Shown here in pieces: positions 35,164 through 42,354 of a stretch of DNA of 64,000 bases. Source of the stretch: Chloroflexota bacterium. Lineage in GTDB: Bacteria; Chloroflexota; Anaerolineae; Anaerolineales; UBA11579. The DNA lies in contig JACPVG010000002.1 of the NCBI GenBank assembly GCA_016191875.1, positions 50,988 through 114,987 of the forward strand, read 5' to 3'. A program made the position numbers and the translations under genes. The notes below the pieces were generated by a model. It was not told where the DNA came from and ran no database searches. It saw nothing but the letters and a program-made list of their open reading frames with translations. Numbering within the stretch: the stretch's first letter is position 1; every line of letters starts with the position of its first letter.

Positions 35164-36603
35164 ATGCAGTCCATCCCCGGAGACCTGCTCGCCATAGACC
35201 GCCAGGGCCGTGCCAAGACCCCTTCACTGGATCTTGAACTGCGCCCGGCGGCGGACCGCATCTGCGATTTTGACGAGGTGCTCCTGCCCTTTTCGCCTGA
35301 GCAGGCCGTGTTCGAGGCCGCCCGCTGCATCCATTGCCCCGACCCGGCGCCGTGCGTGCGCGCCTGCCCGGCCGAGAATGACATCCCCTCGGCGATGTGG
35401 CTGATCGAGCAGGGGCGTTTCTTGGACGCCGCCGACCTCTACCGCCAGACCAGCAGCCTGCCGGAGATCTGTTCGCGGGTATGCCCGCATGAAGCCCTGT
35501 GCCAGGGTTCGTGCGTGATGGGCAAGCACGAAGAGCCGGTGCAGACCGGCATGCTGGAGCGCTTTGTGACCGATTATCAACGCTATGTGGGCGAGATCTT
35601 CATTTCGCTACCCGAACCCAGCGGCCGCCGCGTAGCCGTGGTGGGCGCCGGGCCGTCCGGCCTGGCGTGCGCCGAACAACTGGCCCAGCGCGGCCACAGC
35701 GTCACCGTCTTCGACGCCAAGCCGCAGCCCGGCGGCCTGCTGCTGTACGGCATCCCCAACTTCAAACTGGAAAAAGACGTGGTGCTCTCCCGGATGGACG
35801 ACCTCTACCGGATGGGCGTCAAGTTCGTTGGCAGCACCTTTATCGGGCGCGACAAGACCATCGATGACCTGATGACCGAAGGGTTCGAGGCCGCATATGT
35901 GGCGGTCGGCACCTGGATCGACTCGCCGATGAACGCCGAAGGCGAAGACCTGCCCGGCGTGTGGAAAGGCACCGAATTCCTCATCCGCGCCAACGTCAGC
36001 CCGGCCTTCCTGCCGGCGGAACTGAAGGAAAAGCCGGCCATCGGCCGCCGGGTGGTGGTCATTGGCGGCGGCGACACCGCCAGCGACTGCCTGCGCACCG
36101 CCCTGCGCATGGGCGCGGAGGACGTGACCTGCATTTACCGTCGCACCGAGAACGAAATGCCAGGCGGCACGAAGGACCGCAAACTGGCGCAGGAAGAAGG
36201 CGCGCACTACCAGTTCCTCACCCAGCCGCTGCGCTTCATCGCCGGGCTGGACGGCAAACTGGCCGCCATCGAATGCATCCGCATGGAACTGGGCGAGCCG
36301 GACGCCAGCGGCCGCCGCCGCCCGGTGGAGGTGGAAGGCAGCAACTTCATCCTCGAAGCCGACACCGCCATCCTGGCGCTGGGCTACTGGCCGGATGAGA
36401 CCATCGGCCAGACCACGCCCGAACTGGAAACCCACAAATACGGCCTGATCGTGGCCGATAAGCAAACCGGCCAGACCACCCGGCCGGGCGTGTTCGCCGG
36501 CGGCGACGCCGTGACCGGCCCCGACCTGGTGGTGACCGCCATGGCCGCCGGACGCCGCGCCGCCCAGGCGATCCATTCCTACTTGCGAACCAAGGTGAAC
36601 TAA
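35164..36603 (+). CDS. GltD-like NAD(P)H-dependent FAD oxidoreductase (stand-alone)
   Basis: 479 residues. An N-terminal 4Fe-4S domain (CIHCPDPAPCVRACP, then CSRVCPHEALCQGSC) is followed by an FAD-binding motif VAVVGAGPSGLACAEQLA (about 158-175) and an NAD(P)H-binding motif VVVIGGGDTASDCLRTA (about 297-313), ending GVFAGGDAVTGPDLVVTAMAAGRRAA. This is the glutamate-synthase beta-subunit fold, also used by NfnB-like and dihydropyrimidine dehydrogenase-like electron-transfer proteins. No GltB large subunit is adjacent, so it may supply electrons to a distant partner. Strong ribosome site AAAGGAG and a structured leader precede it. Confidence 0.9.
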   Translation: MQSIPGDLLAIDRQGRAKTPSLDLELRPAADRICDFDEVLLPFSPEQAVFEAARCIHCPDPAPCVRACPAENDIPSAMWLIEQGRFLDAADLYRQTSSLPEICSRVCPHEALCQGSCVMGKHEEPVQTGMLERFVTDYQRYVGEIFISLPEPSGRRVAVVGAGPSGLACAEQLAQRGHSVTVFDAKPQPGGLLLYGIPNFKLEKDVVLSRMDDLYRMGVKFVGSTFIGRDKTIDDLMTEGFEAAYVAVGTWIDSPMNAEGEDLPGVWKGTEFLIRANVSPAFLPAELKEKPAIGRRVVVIGGGDTASDCLRTALRMGAEDVTCIYRRTENEMPGGTKDRKLAQEEGAHYQFLTQPLRFIAGLDGKLAAIECIRMELGEPDASGRRRPVEVEGSNFILEADTAILALGYWPDETIGQTTPELETHKYGLIVADKQTGQTTRPGVFAGGDAVTGPDLVVTAMAAGRRAAQAIHSYLRTKVN

Positions 36604-36660
36604 CGCCGCCACGTTGCCGCCGCATCGCCGCCCGCATCACAGCCGCATCGCCGCCAACAA
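36604..36660. repeat. GCCGCATCGCCGCC word repeat
   Basis: A stuttering run directly after the GltD-like gene in which GCCGCATCGCCGCC occurs twice with variants between. Low-complexity, non-coding. Confidence 0.5.
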
Positions 36661-36696
36661 CACGCACGTTCGCCTTTGTTCACTCCTTTTGGGTAG

Positions 36697-36722
36697 AGCG
36701 GCCCCGCGCAAGCGGGGCTGCT
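36697..36722 (+). terminator. GC-rich hairpin with GCAA tetraloop
   Basis: GCCCCGC (36701-36707), loop GCAA, GCGGGGC (36712-36718), with partly paired AGC/GCT flanks, then CGATTT. It probably terminates the GltD-like transcript, though the U-tract is short. Confidence 0.55.
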
Positions 36723-36737
36723 CGATTTAAGGAGGGT

Positions 36738-36772
36738 ATTGGTAACTGGTATTCGATATTCGGTATTCGATT
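36738..36772. repeat. ATTCGATATTCG word repeat
   Basis: GGTAACTGGTATTCG followed by ATATTCGGTATTCGATT, built from a 7-9 base word. Its reverse complement matches the run at 51801-51860, including the AACCAGTTAC end. Confidence 0.7.
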
Positions 36773-36848
36773 TCTTCCTCGTCGGGACTGGGTCATTGAC
36801 CCCCGACCACCCGACCCCCGGACTTCGGCACACCGTATGGTTTGCGAC

Positions 36849-36854
36849 TAAAAT
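36849..36854 (+). promoter_or_regulatory. -10 box of holB (leaderless)
   Basis: TAAAAT, 6 nt before the ATG at 36861, with no ribosome site between. The -35 is weak (TTCGGC, 19 nt upstream). Confidence 0.5.
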
Positions 36855-36860
36855 AGACGC

Positions 36861-37850
36861 ATGGTTGAGAATTGGGACATACTGGGCCACGACTGGGCGG
36901 TGGACCTGCTGAAGGCGCACGTGCGGGGCGGGCCGCGCCACGCCTACCTCTTCACCGGCCCCGACGGCGTGGGGCGGCGCACGCTGGCCCTGCGCTTCGC
37001 CCAGGCGCTCAACGCCGAAAACCCGCCCGCCCCGGGCGAGTTCGACCCGGGCAGCCGGGACAGCCGGGGAATCGAGCGCATGCAGCACCCCGACCTGCTG
37101 GTGATGAGCACAGCCGAAGACGCCCGCGAGATTCGCATCGACCAGGTGCGTGAACTGGGGCGCGGCCTGGCGCTCGCCCCTTACATGTCGCTCTGGAAGA
37201 TCGCCCTGCTGCTGGATTTTGAAAAGGCCAACGAGAACGCCCAGAACGCCCTGCTGAAGACGCTGGAAGAGCCGCCGGCGCGGGTCATCCTCCTGCTGAC
37301 GGCCGAGAGCGCCGAAGCGCTGCTGCCGACGATATCGTCGCGTTGCGAGACCCTGCGCCTGCGCCCGCTGGGGCTGGCGGAAGCCGCGTCCGGTCTGGAG
37401 CGGCGGGGCGTCCCGCCCGAGCGCGCCCGCCTGCTGGCGCATCTGTCCGGCGGGCGGCCGGGCGCCGCGCTGGCCCTGCACGCCCGCCCGGAGGCGCTGG
37501 ACGAACGCCGCGCCTGGTTGGAAGGGTTGGCCGCCGCGCTGGCGAGCGGGCGGGTGGCGCGCTTTGCCTACGCCCGCGAACTGAGCCAGGACAAACCCGC
37601 CCTGCAGGCCGCGCTGGACGCCTGGCTTTCGTACTGGCGGGATGTGATGCTACGGGCTTCGGGTTCGGCGGCCGCGCTGGCGAACCTGGACCATGTGGAC
37701 GAAATCGAGAGGCTGGCGACGCGGGTGGGGCTGGCTGGCGCGCGCCGGGCGGCCGCGGCCATCGAGCGCACCGCCGGACTGTTGCAGCGTACCAACGTCA
37801 ACGCCCGTCTGGCGGCCGAGGCGCTGTTGCTGGAACTGCCGGGGGTCTGA
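36861..37850 (+). CDS. holB: DNA polymerase III delta-prime subunit (HolB)
   Basis: 329 residues with the AAA+ clamp-loader fold. N-terminal HDWAVDLLKAHVRGGPRHAYLFTGPDGVGRRTLALRFA (P-loop with Arg in place of the usual Lys, as in delta-prime proteins that do not hydrolyse ATP), IRIDQVRELGRGLALAP, FEKANENAQNALLKTLEEPPARVILLLTAE, and sensor-1 region LLPTISSRCETLRLRPL. The four zinc cysteines of typical DnaX/HolB proteins are absent. The product is a subunit of the loader that places the sliding clamp for DnaE, whose gene lies 9 kb away in this window. A TAAAAT box 6 nt before the ATG suggests a leaderless message. Confidence 0.9.
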   Translation: MVENWDILGHDWAVDLLKAHVRGGPRHAYLFTGPDGVGRRTLALRFAQALNAENPPAPGEFDPGSRDSRGIERMQHPDLLVMSTAEDAREIRIDQVRELGRGLALAPYMSLWKIALLLDFEKANENAQNALLKTLEEPPARVILLLTAESAEALLPTISSRCETLRLRPLGLAEAASGLERRGVPPERARLLAHLSGGRPGAALALHARPEALDERRAWLEGLAAALASGRVARFAYARELSQDKPALQAALDAWLSYWRDVMLRASGSAAALANLDHVDEIERLATRVGLAGARRAAAAIERTAGLLQRTNVNARLAAEALLLELPGV

Positions 37851-37913
37851 AGAGAACCTGCCGATTTATCGGCAATTTAACGGCCATTTAACGGCAATGT
37901 TGGAGCCGTAGCC

Positions 37914-38342
37914 TTACTTCCCCTCCAGCGGCAGTCCCGCCGCTTCCCAGGCCACCATGCCGCCATCCAGGTTGTAGATGTTGGTGTAGCCCAGCCCCAC
38001 CAGCACTTCGGCGGCGATGGTGCTCATCCGGTCGCTGCGGCAATACAGCACGATTCTGGCGTCCTTGTCGGCGGGCAGCAGGCCCAGGTTGGCCTCGATC
38101 TCGTTGTAGGGGATGGAGAGATCCGTGTCAGCGATATCACCCTCGAAGGGGATATGCACGTTGACGAACACGAAATCCTTGTTTCCCAGCATAGTCTGCA
38201 ATTCTTCCACCGAAATATCGGTGTAACTGCCGCCCGCCACCTCGATGGGCGTGCCGACCGTGCCTTCAGTCGGCGGCTGGCTGGCGCAGGCGGCCAGCGT
38301 CAGCAAAACCATCACAACCAGTAATGGCTTCATTGTGTCCAT
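37914..38342 (-). CDS. Rhodanese-domain lipoprotein
   Basis: 142 residues. A signal peptide (VVMVLLTLAAC) ends in a lipobox, then one rhodanese domain: YTDISVEELQTMLGNKDFVFVNVHIPFEGDI, the active-site loop LYCRSDRMS with the catalytic Cys, and YTNIYNLDGGMVAWEAAGLPL. Rhodaneses move sulfane sulfur via the loop Cys; the loop is intact. It should act at the outer membrane face. AGGAG lies 7 nt before the ATG. Single-domain exported rhodaneses often serve in sulfur or stress chemistry, but the substrate here is unknown. Confidence 0.88.
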   Translation of the reverse strand: MDTMKPLLVVMVLLTLAACASQPPTEGTVGTPIEVAGGSYTDISVEELQTMLGNKDFVFVNVHIPFEGDIADTDLSIPYNEIEANLGLLPADKDARIVLYCRSDRMSTIAAEVLVGLGYTNIYNLDGGMVAWEAAGLPLEGK

Positions 38343-38456
38343 CGTTGTCTCCTGTTAGAGCCTGCGGACAAACCCAGTTTCATTATAGAAGATACCACAG
38401 CGCGCGGGGGAGTTCGCCGGAGGCGCACAACAGCCCGGAGGGCTGATATGGCTAAG

Positions 38457-38930
38457 TCAGTCGCAATCTGGTACGCATTTGCTGACTCGTTCAATCTCCA
38501 ACCTGAAGGACTCCTGGGAGAACCCCGCCCGCGAAAGATATTCGCTTACCTCGGAATCGGGCCGCTGGCTCGCGAACGCCAAGAAAGCCTCAATGGTATT
38601 GTCCATCGTCCGGGTGAGGTGAATCTGAGCATCAACCAGGCACGCGGGCACTCGCAGCCGCATCAGGTCGCGGCGGATGTCCTGCAAATCGCCGATCGGG
38701 CCGGACAGCGCAATCCGGCTGGTCGAGCCGGCCAGCGATACGGCGTCATCCCATTCCTCGGCGATCTGCTCCAGGTCGCCCAACGACGCTTCCACGCGCT
38801 TCACCCCGCACGTCACCCCGTAGTTGTACGAATAGAAATACCAGCCACCCGCCACCAAGGCCAGCACAACCACCGCCCCCAAAATCAAGGGGATGGGCGA
38901 GCGTCTCGTGGTTGCCTCCATCGGTTCCAT
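38457..38930 (-). CDS. Single-pass membrane protein with helical outer domain
   Basis: 157 residues. A basic N-terminus (MEPMEATTRRS) is followed by one membrane helix (PIPLILGAVVVLALVAGGWYFYS, about 13-34), and then an outer helical domain with four Cys (CGVKRVEASLG, VPACLVD, SKCVPDCD) that may form disulfides. The pattern LEQIAEEWDDAVSLAGSTSRIALSGPIGDLQDIRRDLMRL is typical of small uncharacterised Chloroflexota proteins. Function unknown. The ribosome site GGAGG lies 12 nt upstream. It lies between the tRNA and the rhodanese gene on the same strand but far enough apart to be separate. Confidence 0.72.
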   Translation of the reverse strand: MEPMEATTRRSPIPLILGAVVVLALVAGGWYFYSYNYGVTCGVKRVEASLGDLEQIAEEWDDAVSLAGSTSRIALSGPIGDLQDIRRDLMRLRVPACLVDAQIHLTRTMDNTIEAFLAFASQRPDSEVSEYLSRAGFSQESFRLEIERVSKCVPDCD

Positions 38931-38957
38931 AGCTTTTCACTCCTCCGTTGACCTCTG

Positions 38958-39029
38958 CGCAGACCCTGGGACGACGCCGGCTCCCGCAAGTCGCACGGCG
39001 TCCCGGGGTCTGCGGAGGGGCTGACCCTC
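38958..39029 (-). other. Large GC-rich hairpin between tRNA-Asn and the membrane-protein gene
   Basis: CGCAGACCC (38958-38966) pairs with GGGTCTGCG (39006-39014); inner GGGACG/CGCCG pairs with CGGCGTCCC. A second small hairpin, GGAGGG/CCCTCC, follows at 39013-39029. On the minus strand this follows the tRNA and precedes the gene at 38930, so it could process or terminate the tRNA transcript. Confidence 0.5.
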
Positions 39030-39095
39030 CCGGCACCTTAACAACCTAGTTTGACAACGAGCCCCCGGCGACCTTCGTGGTTTCCGGGTCAATTC

Positions 39096-39171
39096 TGGCT
39101 CCTCGGTCTGGACTCGAACCAGAAACCCATCGGTTAACAGCCGATTGCTCTGCCGATTGAGCTACCGAGGA
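39096..39171 (-). tRNA. tRNA-Asn (anticodon GTT)
   Basis: A full cloverleaf can be drawn on the minus strand. The acceptor stem is TCCTCGG / CCGAGGA with discriminator G and an encoded CCA end (39096-39098). The D arm is GCTCAATCGGCAGAGC, the anticodon arm ATCGG-CTGTTAA-CCGAT has anticodon GTT at the loop centre, and the T arm is TCTGGTTCGAGTCCAGA. A consensus promoter lies 45-73 nt upstream. Confidence 0.97.
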
Positions 39172-39215
39172 AAGGGTAACGGCGGGCGCGTGCGGCCACG
39201 CGCACAGCGGGCGGA

Positions 39216-39244
39216 ATTATAAACTCCGCCTACCGGCATGTCAA
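39216..39244 (-). promoter_or_regulatory. Consensus sigma-70 type promoter of tRNA-Asn
   Basis: Minus strand TTGACA (39244-39239), exactly 17 nt, TATAAT (39221-39216). Both hexamers are perfect. The leader carries a GCGCGTG-CGGC-CACGCGC hairpin. Confidence 0.85.
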
Positions 39245-39267
39245 GGAAAGCGCCCGAAGCCGCATAG

Positions 39268-39273
39268 TATAAT
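39268..39273 (+). promoter_or_regulatory. -10 box for the DUF1232-like pair
   Basis: TATAAT on the plus strand, 70 nt before the first ATG; no good -35 was found. It is divergent from the tRNA promoter. Confidence 0.4.
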
Positions 39274-39343
39274 CCCCGGAGCGCAACCGTTTGGCCGGTT
39301 GCCCGTATTGTTAACGGTAGCCACCATCCAACTGGAGACCCCC

Positions 39344-39685
39344 ATGAGCGACGCCAACAAACCGCGCAAGGCCCTCACCCGCGAGACCGACCCCGGCTTC
39401 TTCCGCGGTCTCACCGACCAGTTCCGGCTGGTGTTGCGGCTGATGGGCGACAAGCGCGTGCCTTTCTGGCTTAAACTCCTTCCCGCCGGCACGCTGGTAT
39501 ATTTCGTCTTCCCGGACCTGGCCCCCGGCCCGATCGACGACGCGGTCATCATCGGCCTGGGCGCGTATGTGTTCGTCGAGATGTGCCCGCCGCACGTGGT
39601 GGAAGAGCACCGCGCCGCCCTGCGCGGCGAGGCGGCCGCCAGCGGCGACGGCGAGATCGTGGACGCCGACTTCAAACAGGACTGA
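39344..39685 (+). CDS. DUF1232-like small membrane-associated protein, copy 1
   Basis: 113 residues from the ATG at 39344 (GGAGA 7 nt upstream). The core FRLVLRLMGDKRVPFWLKLLPAGTLVYFVFPDLAPGPIDDAVIIGLGAY, with a hydrophobic stretch followed by P-x-P-x-DD, resembles the DUF1232/YkvA group. The C-terminus HVVEEHRAALRGE is repeated in the next gene, so the two are tandem paralogues. Copy 1 has an extra charged N-terminus (ALTRETDPGFFRGL). The second gene begins 3 nt after its stop. Function unknown; family members are small membrane-associated proteins. Confidence 0.78.
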   Translation: MSDANKPRKALTRETDPGFFRGLTDQFRLVLRLMGDKRVPFWLKLLPAGTLVYFVFPDLAPGPIDDAVIIGLGAYVFVEMCPPHVVEEHRAALRGEAAASGDGEIVDADFKQD

Positions 39686-39688
39686 ACC

Positions 39689-40009
39689 GTGCTCAACCGC
39701 TTCCGCAACCTGCCTTCGCCCGGCTGGGCGCAGAGCATCGCCAACCACCTTAAACTCGTCTGGCGACTGCTGCGCGACCCGCGCGTCCACCTGCTGCTCA
39801 AACTACTACCCTTCTCATCGGTCGTTTACTTCCTGTCCCCCTTCGACCTGCCCCTGCCCATCGATGACATCGGCGTGGTCTGGTTCATGACCACCCTGTT
39901 CGTGGAACTCGCCCCGCAGAGCATCGTGGCCGAACACCGCCGGGCGATCGAGACCGTTGTGACGGTCGAATGGAAAGAACTGGACGACGACTCCACCCCA
40001 CCGGCCTGA
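39689..40009 (+). CDS. DUF1232-like small membrane-associated protein, copy 2
   Basis: 106 residues, GTG start 3 nt after copy 1. The core LKLVWRLLRDPRVHLLLKLLPFSSVVYFLSPFDLPLPIDDIGVVWFMTTLFVELAP aligns with copy 1 over its whole length, including the end SIVAEHRRAIE. The SPFDLPLPIDD version is nearer to the DUF1232 consensus (SPIDLIPD). The two proteins may form a hetero-oligomer. The PQQ-type sugar dehydrogenase gene starts 10 nt later and may share the transcript. Confidence 0.78.
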   Translation: MLNRFRNLPSPGWAQSIANHLKLVWRLLRDPRVHLLLKLLPFSSVVYFLSPFDLPLPIDDIGVVWFMTTLFVELAPQSIVAEHRRAIETVVTVEWKELDDDSTPPA

Positions 40010-40019
40010 ACGAACGGTG

Positions 40020-41288
40020 ATGAACCCCAACCCGACGGGCTACCGGCTGCTGGCCGCGGCCGCGCTCCTGCTGGCCGCCTGCGCAACGTTCAGCCCCTCC
40101 GCCACGCCAACCGCCGCCCCCACGCTGGCCGCGCCGGCCTCCGAAGCGACCGGCGCCGCGCCCAGCGACATCCCCCCCACCGCTGAACCCGCACCCACCA
40201 ACAATAATGCTGCCGACCTGCCGGACCCGGCCGGTTTCACCTGGGAACTGGTCGCCGGGGGGCTGGACCGGCCGACCGCTCTGGCCCACGCCGGGGATGG
40301 CTCCGGCCGCCTGTTCGTGGCCGAAAAGGGCGGGCTGGTGCGAATCATCCGGGATGGCCGCCTGCTGGCCGAACCCTTCCTGGACCTGACGGCCCTCACC
40401 GACGGCTCTGGCTACGAGCAGGGCCTGCTCGGCCTGGCCTTCCATCCCGAGTATGCCGTCAACGGCTACTTCTTCGTCAACTACACGGACAAAGGCGGCG
40501 ATACGGTCGTGGCCCGCTATCAGGCCTCGGCCGATGACCCGGACCGCGCCAACCCGGCCAGCGCGGCGCTCATCCTGACCGTCGACCAGCCCTACCCCAA
40601 CCACAACGGCGGCCATGTGCTCTTCGGCCCGGACGGCTACCTGTACATCGGCATGGGCGACGGCGGTTGGGCGGACGACCCGGACGAGAACGGCCAGAAC
40701 CCGGATGTGCTGCTGGCCAAGATGCTGCGCATCGACGTGGATTCCGAGATGCCCTACGCCATCCCGCCGGACAACCCCTTTGCCGCTGGCGGTGGGCGGG
40801 CGGAGATCTGGGCGCTGGGCCTGCGCAACCCCTGGCGCTACTCCTTCGACCGGTTGACCGGCGACCTGTACATCGCCGACGTGGGCCAATGGCAGTACGA
40901 AGAGATCAATTTCGTGCCGGCCGGTTCGCCCGGCGGCCTGAATTTCGGCTGGGATTACCGTGAGGGAGCGCACGCCTTCCAGGGTGAGCCGCCCGCCGGG
41001 CTGGCGCTACAAGACCCGGTAGCCGAATACACTCACTCGTTCGGCTGTTCGATCACCGGCGGCGTAGTCTACCGCGGCGCGGCCCTTCCGGAGTTCTTCG
41101 GGGTGTACCTGTACGCCGATCACTGTTCCGGCATCCTGTGGGGCCTGCTCAACACGCCATCCGGCTGGCAGACCTCGGAATTGTTTCAATTAGGTATGCA
41201 AATCTCGACCTTCGGAGAGGATGAGGCCGGGGAGGTCTATCTGGCCGACCTGGCGGGGGGGGCGGTGTATCGGCTGGTACGGAAATAG
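40020..41288 (+). CDS. PQQ-dependent sugar dehydrogenase-like lipoprotein
   Basis: 422 residues from the ATG at 40020 (an in-frame GTG lies one codon upstream). A signal peptide with lipobox LLAAC is followed by a Thr/Ala/Pro-rich linker (to about 65) and a six-bladed beta-propeller of the soluble glucose/sorbosone dehydrogenase type: LDRPTALAHAGDGSGRLFVAEKGG, GLLGLAFHPEYAVNGYFFVNYT, YPNHNGGHVLFGPDGYLYIGMGDGG, ALGLRNPWRYSFDRLTGDLYIADVGQ, and a C-terminal ITGGVVYRGA with YADHCSG. The family oxidises aldose sugars at the cell surface with PQQ. No PQQ synthesis genes are nearby. A palindrome of the GTAGGGGCG family lies 18 bp after the stop. Confidence 0.9.
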   Translation: MNPNPTGYRLLAAAALLLAACATFSPSATPTAAPTLAAPASEATGAAPSDIPPTAEPAPTNNNAADLPDPAGFTWELVAGGLDRPTALAHAGDGSGRLFVAEKGGLVRIIRDGRLLAEPFLDLTALTDGSGYEQGLLGLAFHPEYAVNGYFFVNYTDKGGDTVVARYQASADDPDRANPASAALILTVDQPYPNHNGGHVLFGPDGYLYIGMGDGGWADDPDENGQNPDVLLAKMLRIDVDSEMPYAIPPDNPFAAGGGRAEIWALGLRNPWRYSFDRLTGDLYIADVGQWQYEEINFVPAGSPGGLNFGWDYREGAHAFQGEPPAGLALQDPVAEYTHSFGCSITGGVVYRGAALPEFFGVYLYADHCSGILWGLLNTPSGWQTSELFQLGMQISTFGEDEAGEVYLADLAGGAVYRLVRK

Positions 41289-41306
41289 CCGCTGCTGCCC
41301 TTTTCA

Positions 41307-41334
41307 GTAGGGGCGACGCATGCTACGCCCCTAC
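41307..41334. repeat. Palindromic repeat, GTAGGGGCG family
   Basis: Arms GTAGGGGCG and CGCCCCTAC are perfect; the centre holds GCATGC with two mismatched positions. It lies between the convergent 3' ends of the sugar dehydrogenase and the EamA gene. Confidence 0.85.
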
Positions 41335-41347
41335 CCTATTGCCGATT

Positions 41348-42292
41348 TCACCCCTCCGCCGGCGCGGGTTTCTTCTTCCCGTAGCGCTCGCGGAACACCC
41401 CCGCCACGCCCGCCAGCACCAGCAAACTGCCGGCCACCGTCCAGCCGGTGATGGTCTCGCCCAGCACCACCCAGCCGAGAATGACGGCGATGACCGGGTT
41501 GACGTAGGCGTAGGTCATCACGATGTTGGTCGGCAGCAGGCGCAGGGCGGTGACGAACGAGGTATAGGCCAGCACCGCGCCGATGAGCACCAGGTACGCC
41601 CACGCCAGCCAGGCTTCCGGCGTGGGCGTCGGGAGCGGCTCGCCGGTGAGCAGGGTGAGGGCGGTGAACCCCAGCCCGCCGGCCAGCATCTGGTAGCCGG
41701 AAGACACCCGCGCGCCCAGCTCAACCGGATTGCGCGCCTGCAGGATGCTGCCGAAGCCCCAACTGACCGCCGCCGCCAGCAACGCCAGCGTAGAGGTGAC
41801 ATCTGCGCGCACGCCGCTGGTGAACGATGGCAGGGTGAGCAGGGTGATGCCGCCGAAACCCACCAGCAGCGAGAAGAACAAAAAACCGGATGGGCGCTTG
41901 CGGTCGATGAACGCCTCGATGATGGCCGTATAGATCGGCAGCGCGCCGATGAGCAGGGCGGTCAGCCCGGAGGCAGCGTGCTGTTCGGCCCAGGTCACCA
42001 GGCCATTGCCGCCGGTCCACAGCAGCAGGCCCGAAGCCAGCAATACGCCGGCCTCGCGGCGGGTGGGGCGCAGGCGCTGTTTGCTCAACCAGCCCCAAGC
42101 CAGCAGGATGCCGCCCGCCGCCAGCACGCGTAGCAGCGCCATACTGAAAGGCGGGAAGCCCGCCCCGGGCCGCACGGCGATACGGATGGCGAGGTAGGTG
42201 CTGCCCCACACCAGGTAAATGACGATCAGGTGGAACAGCGCCGCCGGGTTGAAGGTGGTGGCCGCCTGTTGGGTCTTTGCTTGAGTGGTCAT
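41348..42292 (-). CDS. EamA/DMT-family exporter
   Basis: 314 residues from the ATG at 42292; the frame stays open further upstream but only through the neighbouring gene. Ten membrane helices in two EamA repeats: LFHLIVIYLVWGSTYLAIRIAV at the N-terminus and ILGWVVLGETITGWTVAGSLLVLAGV in the second half. These proteins export metabolites such as amino acids or are drug/metabolite carriers of unknown cargo; the WGSTYLAIR start is typical of the YedA/RhtA-like branch. A second, distantly related EamA gene lies 62 nt upstream on the same strand. Confidence 0.9.
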   Translation of the reverse strand: MTTQAKTQQAATTFNPAALFHLIVIYLVWGSTYLAIRIAVRPGAGFPPFSMALLRVLAAGGILLAWGWLSKQRLRPTRREAGVLLASGLLLWTGGNGLVTWAEQHAASGLTALLIGALPIYTAIIEAFIDRKRPSGFLFFSLLVGFGGITLLTLPSFTSGVRADVTSTLALLAAAVSWGFGSILQARNPVELGARVSSGYQMLAGGLGFTALTLLTGEPLPTPTPEAWLAWAYLVLIGAVLAYTSFVTALRLLPTNIVMTYAYVNPVIAVILGWVVLGETITGWTVAGSLLVLAGVAGVFRERYGKKKPAPAEG

Positions 42293-42330
42293 GGTGTCTC
42301 CGAAGGTAGAACCCGGAAGAAGCCGATTTG

Positions 42331-42352
42331 TGAGACGTGATGCGTGATACGT
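42331..42352. repeat. CGTGATG / CGTGATA heptamer stutter
   Basis: The words ACGTGATG, CGTGATA and CGTGACT follow one another between the two EamA genes. Non-coding, same style as the other word repeats. Confidence 0.55.
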
Positions 42353-42354
42353 GA

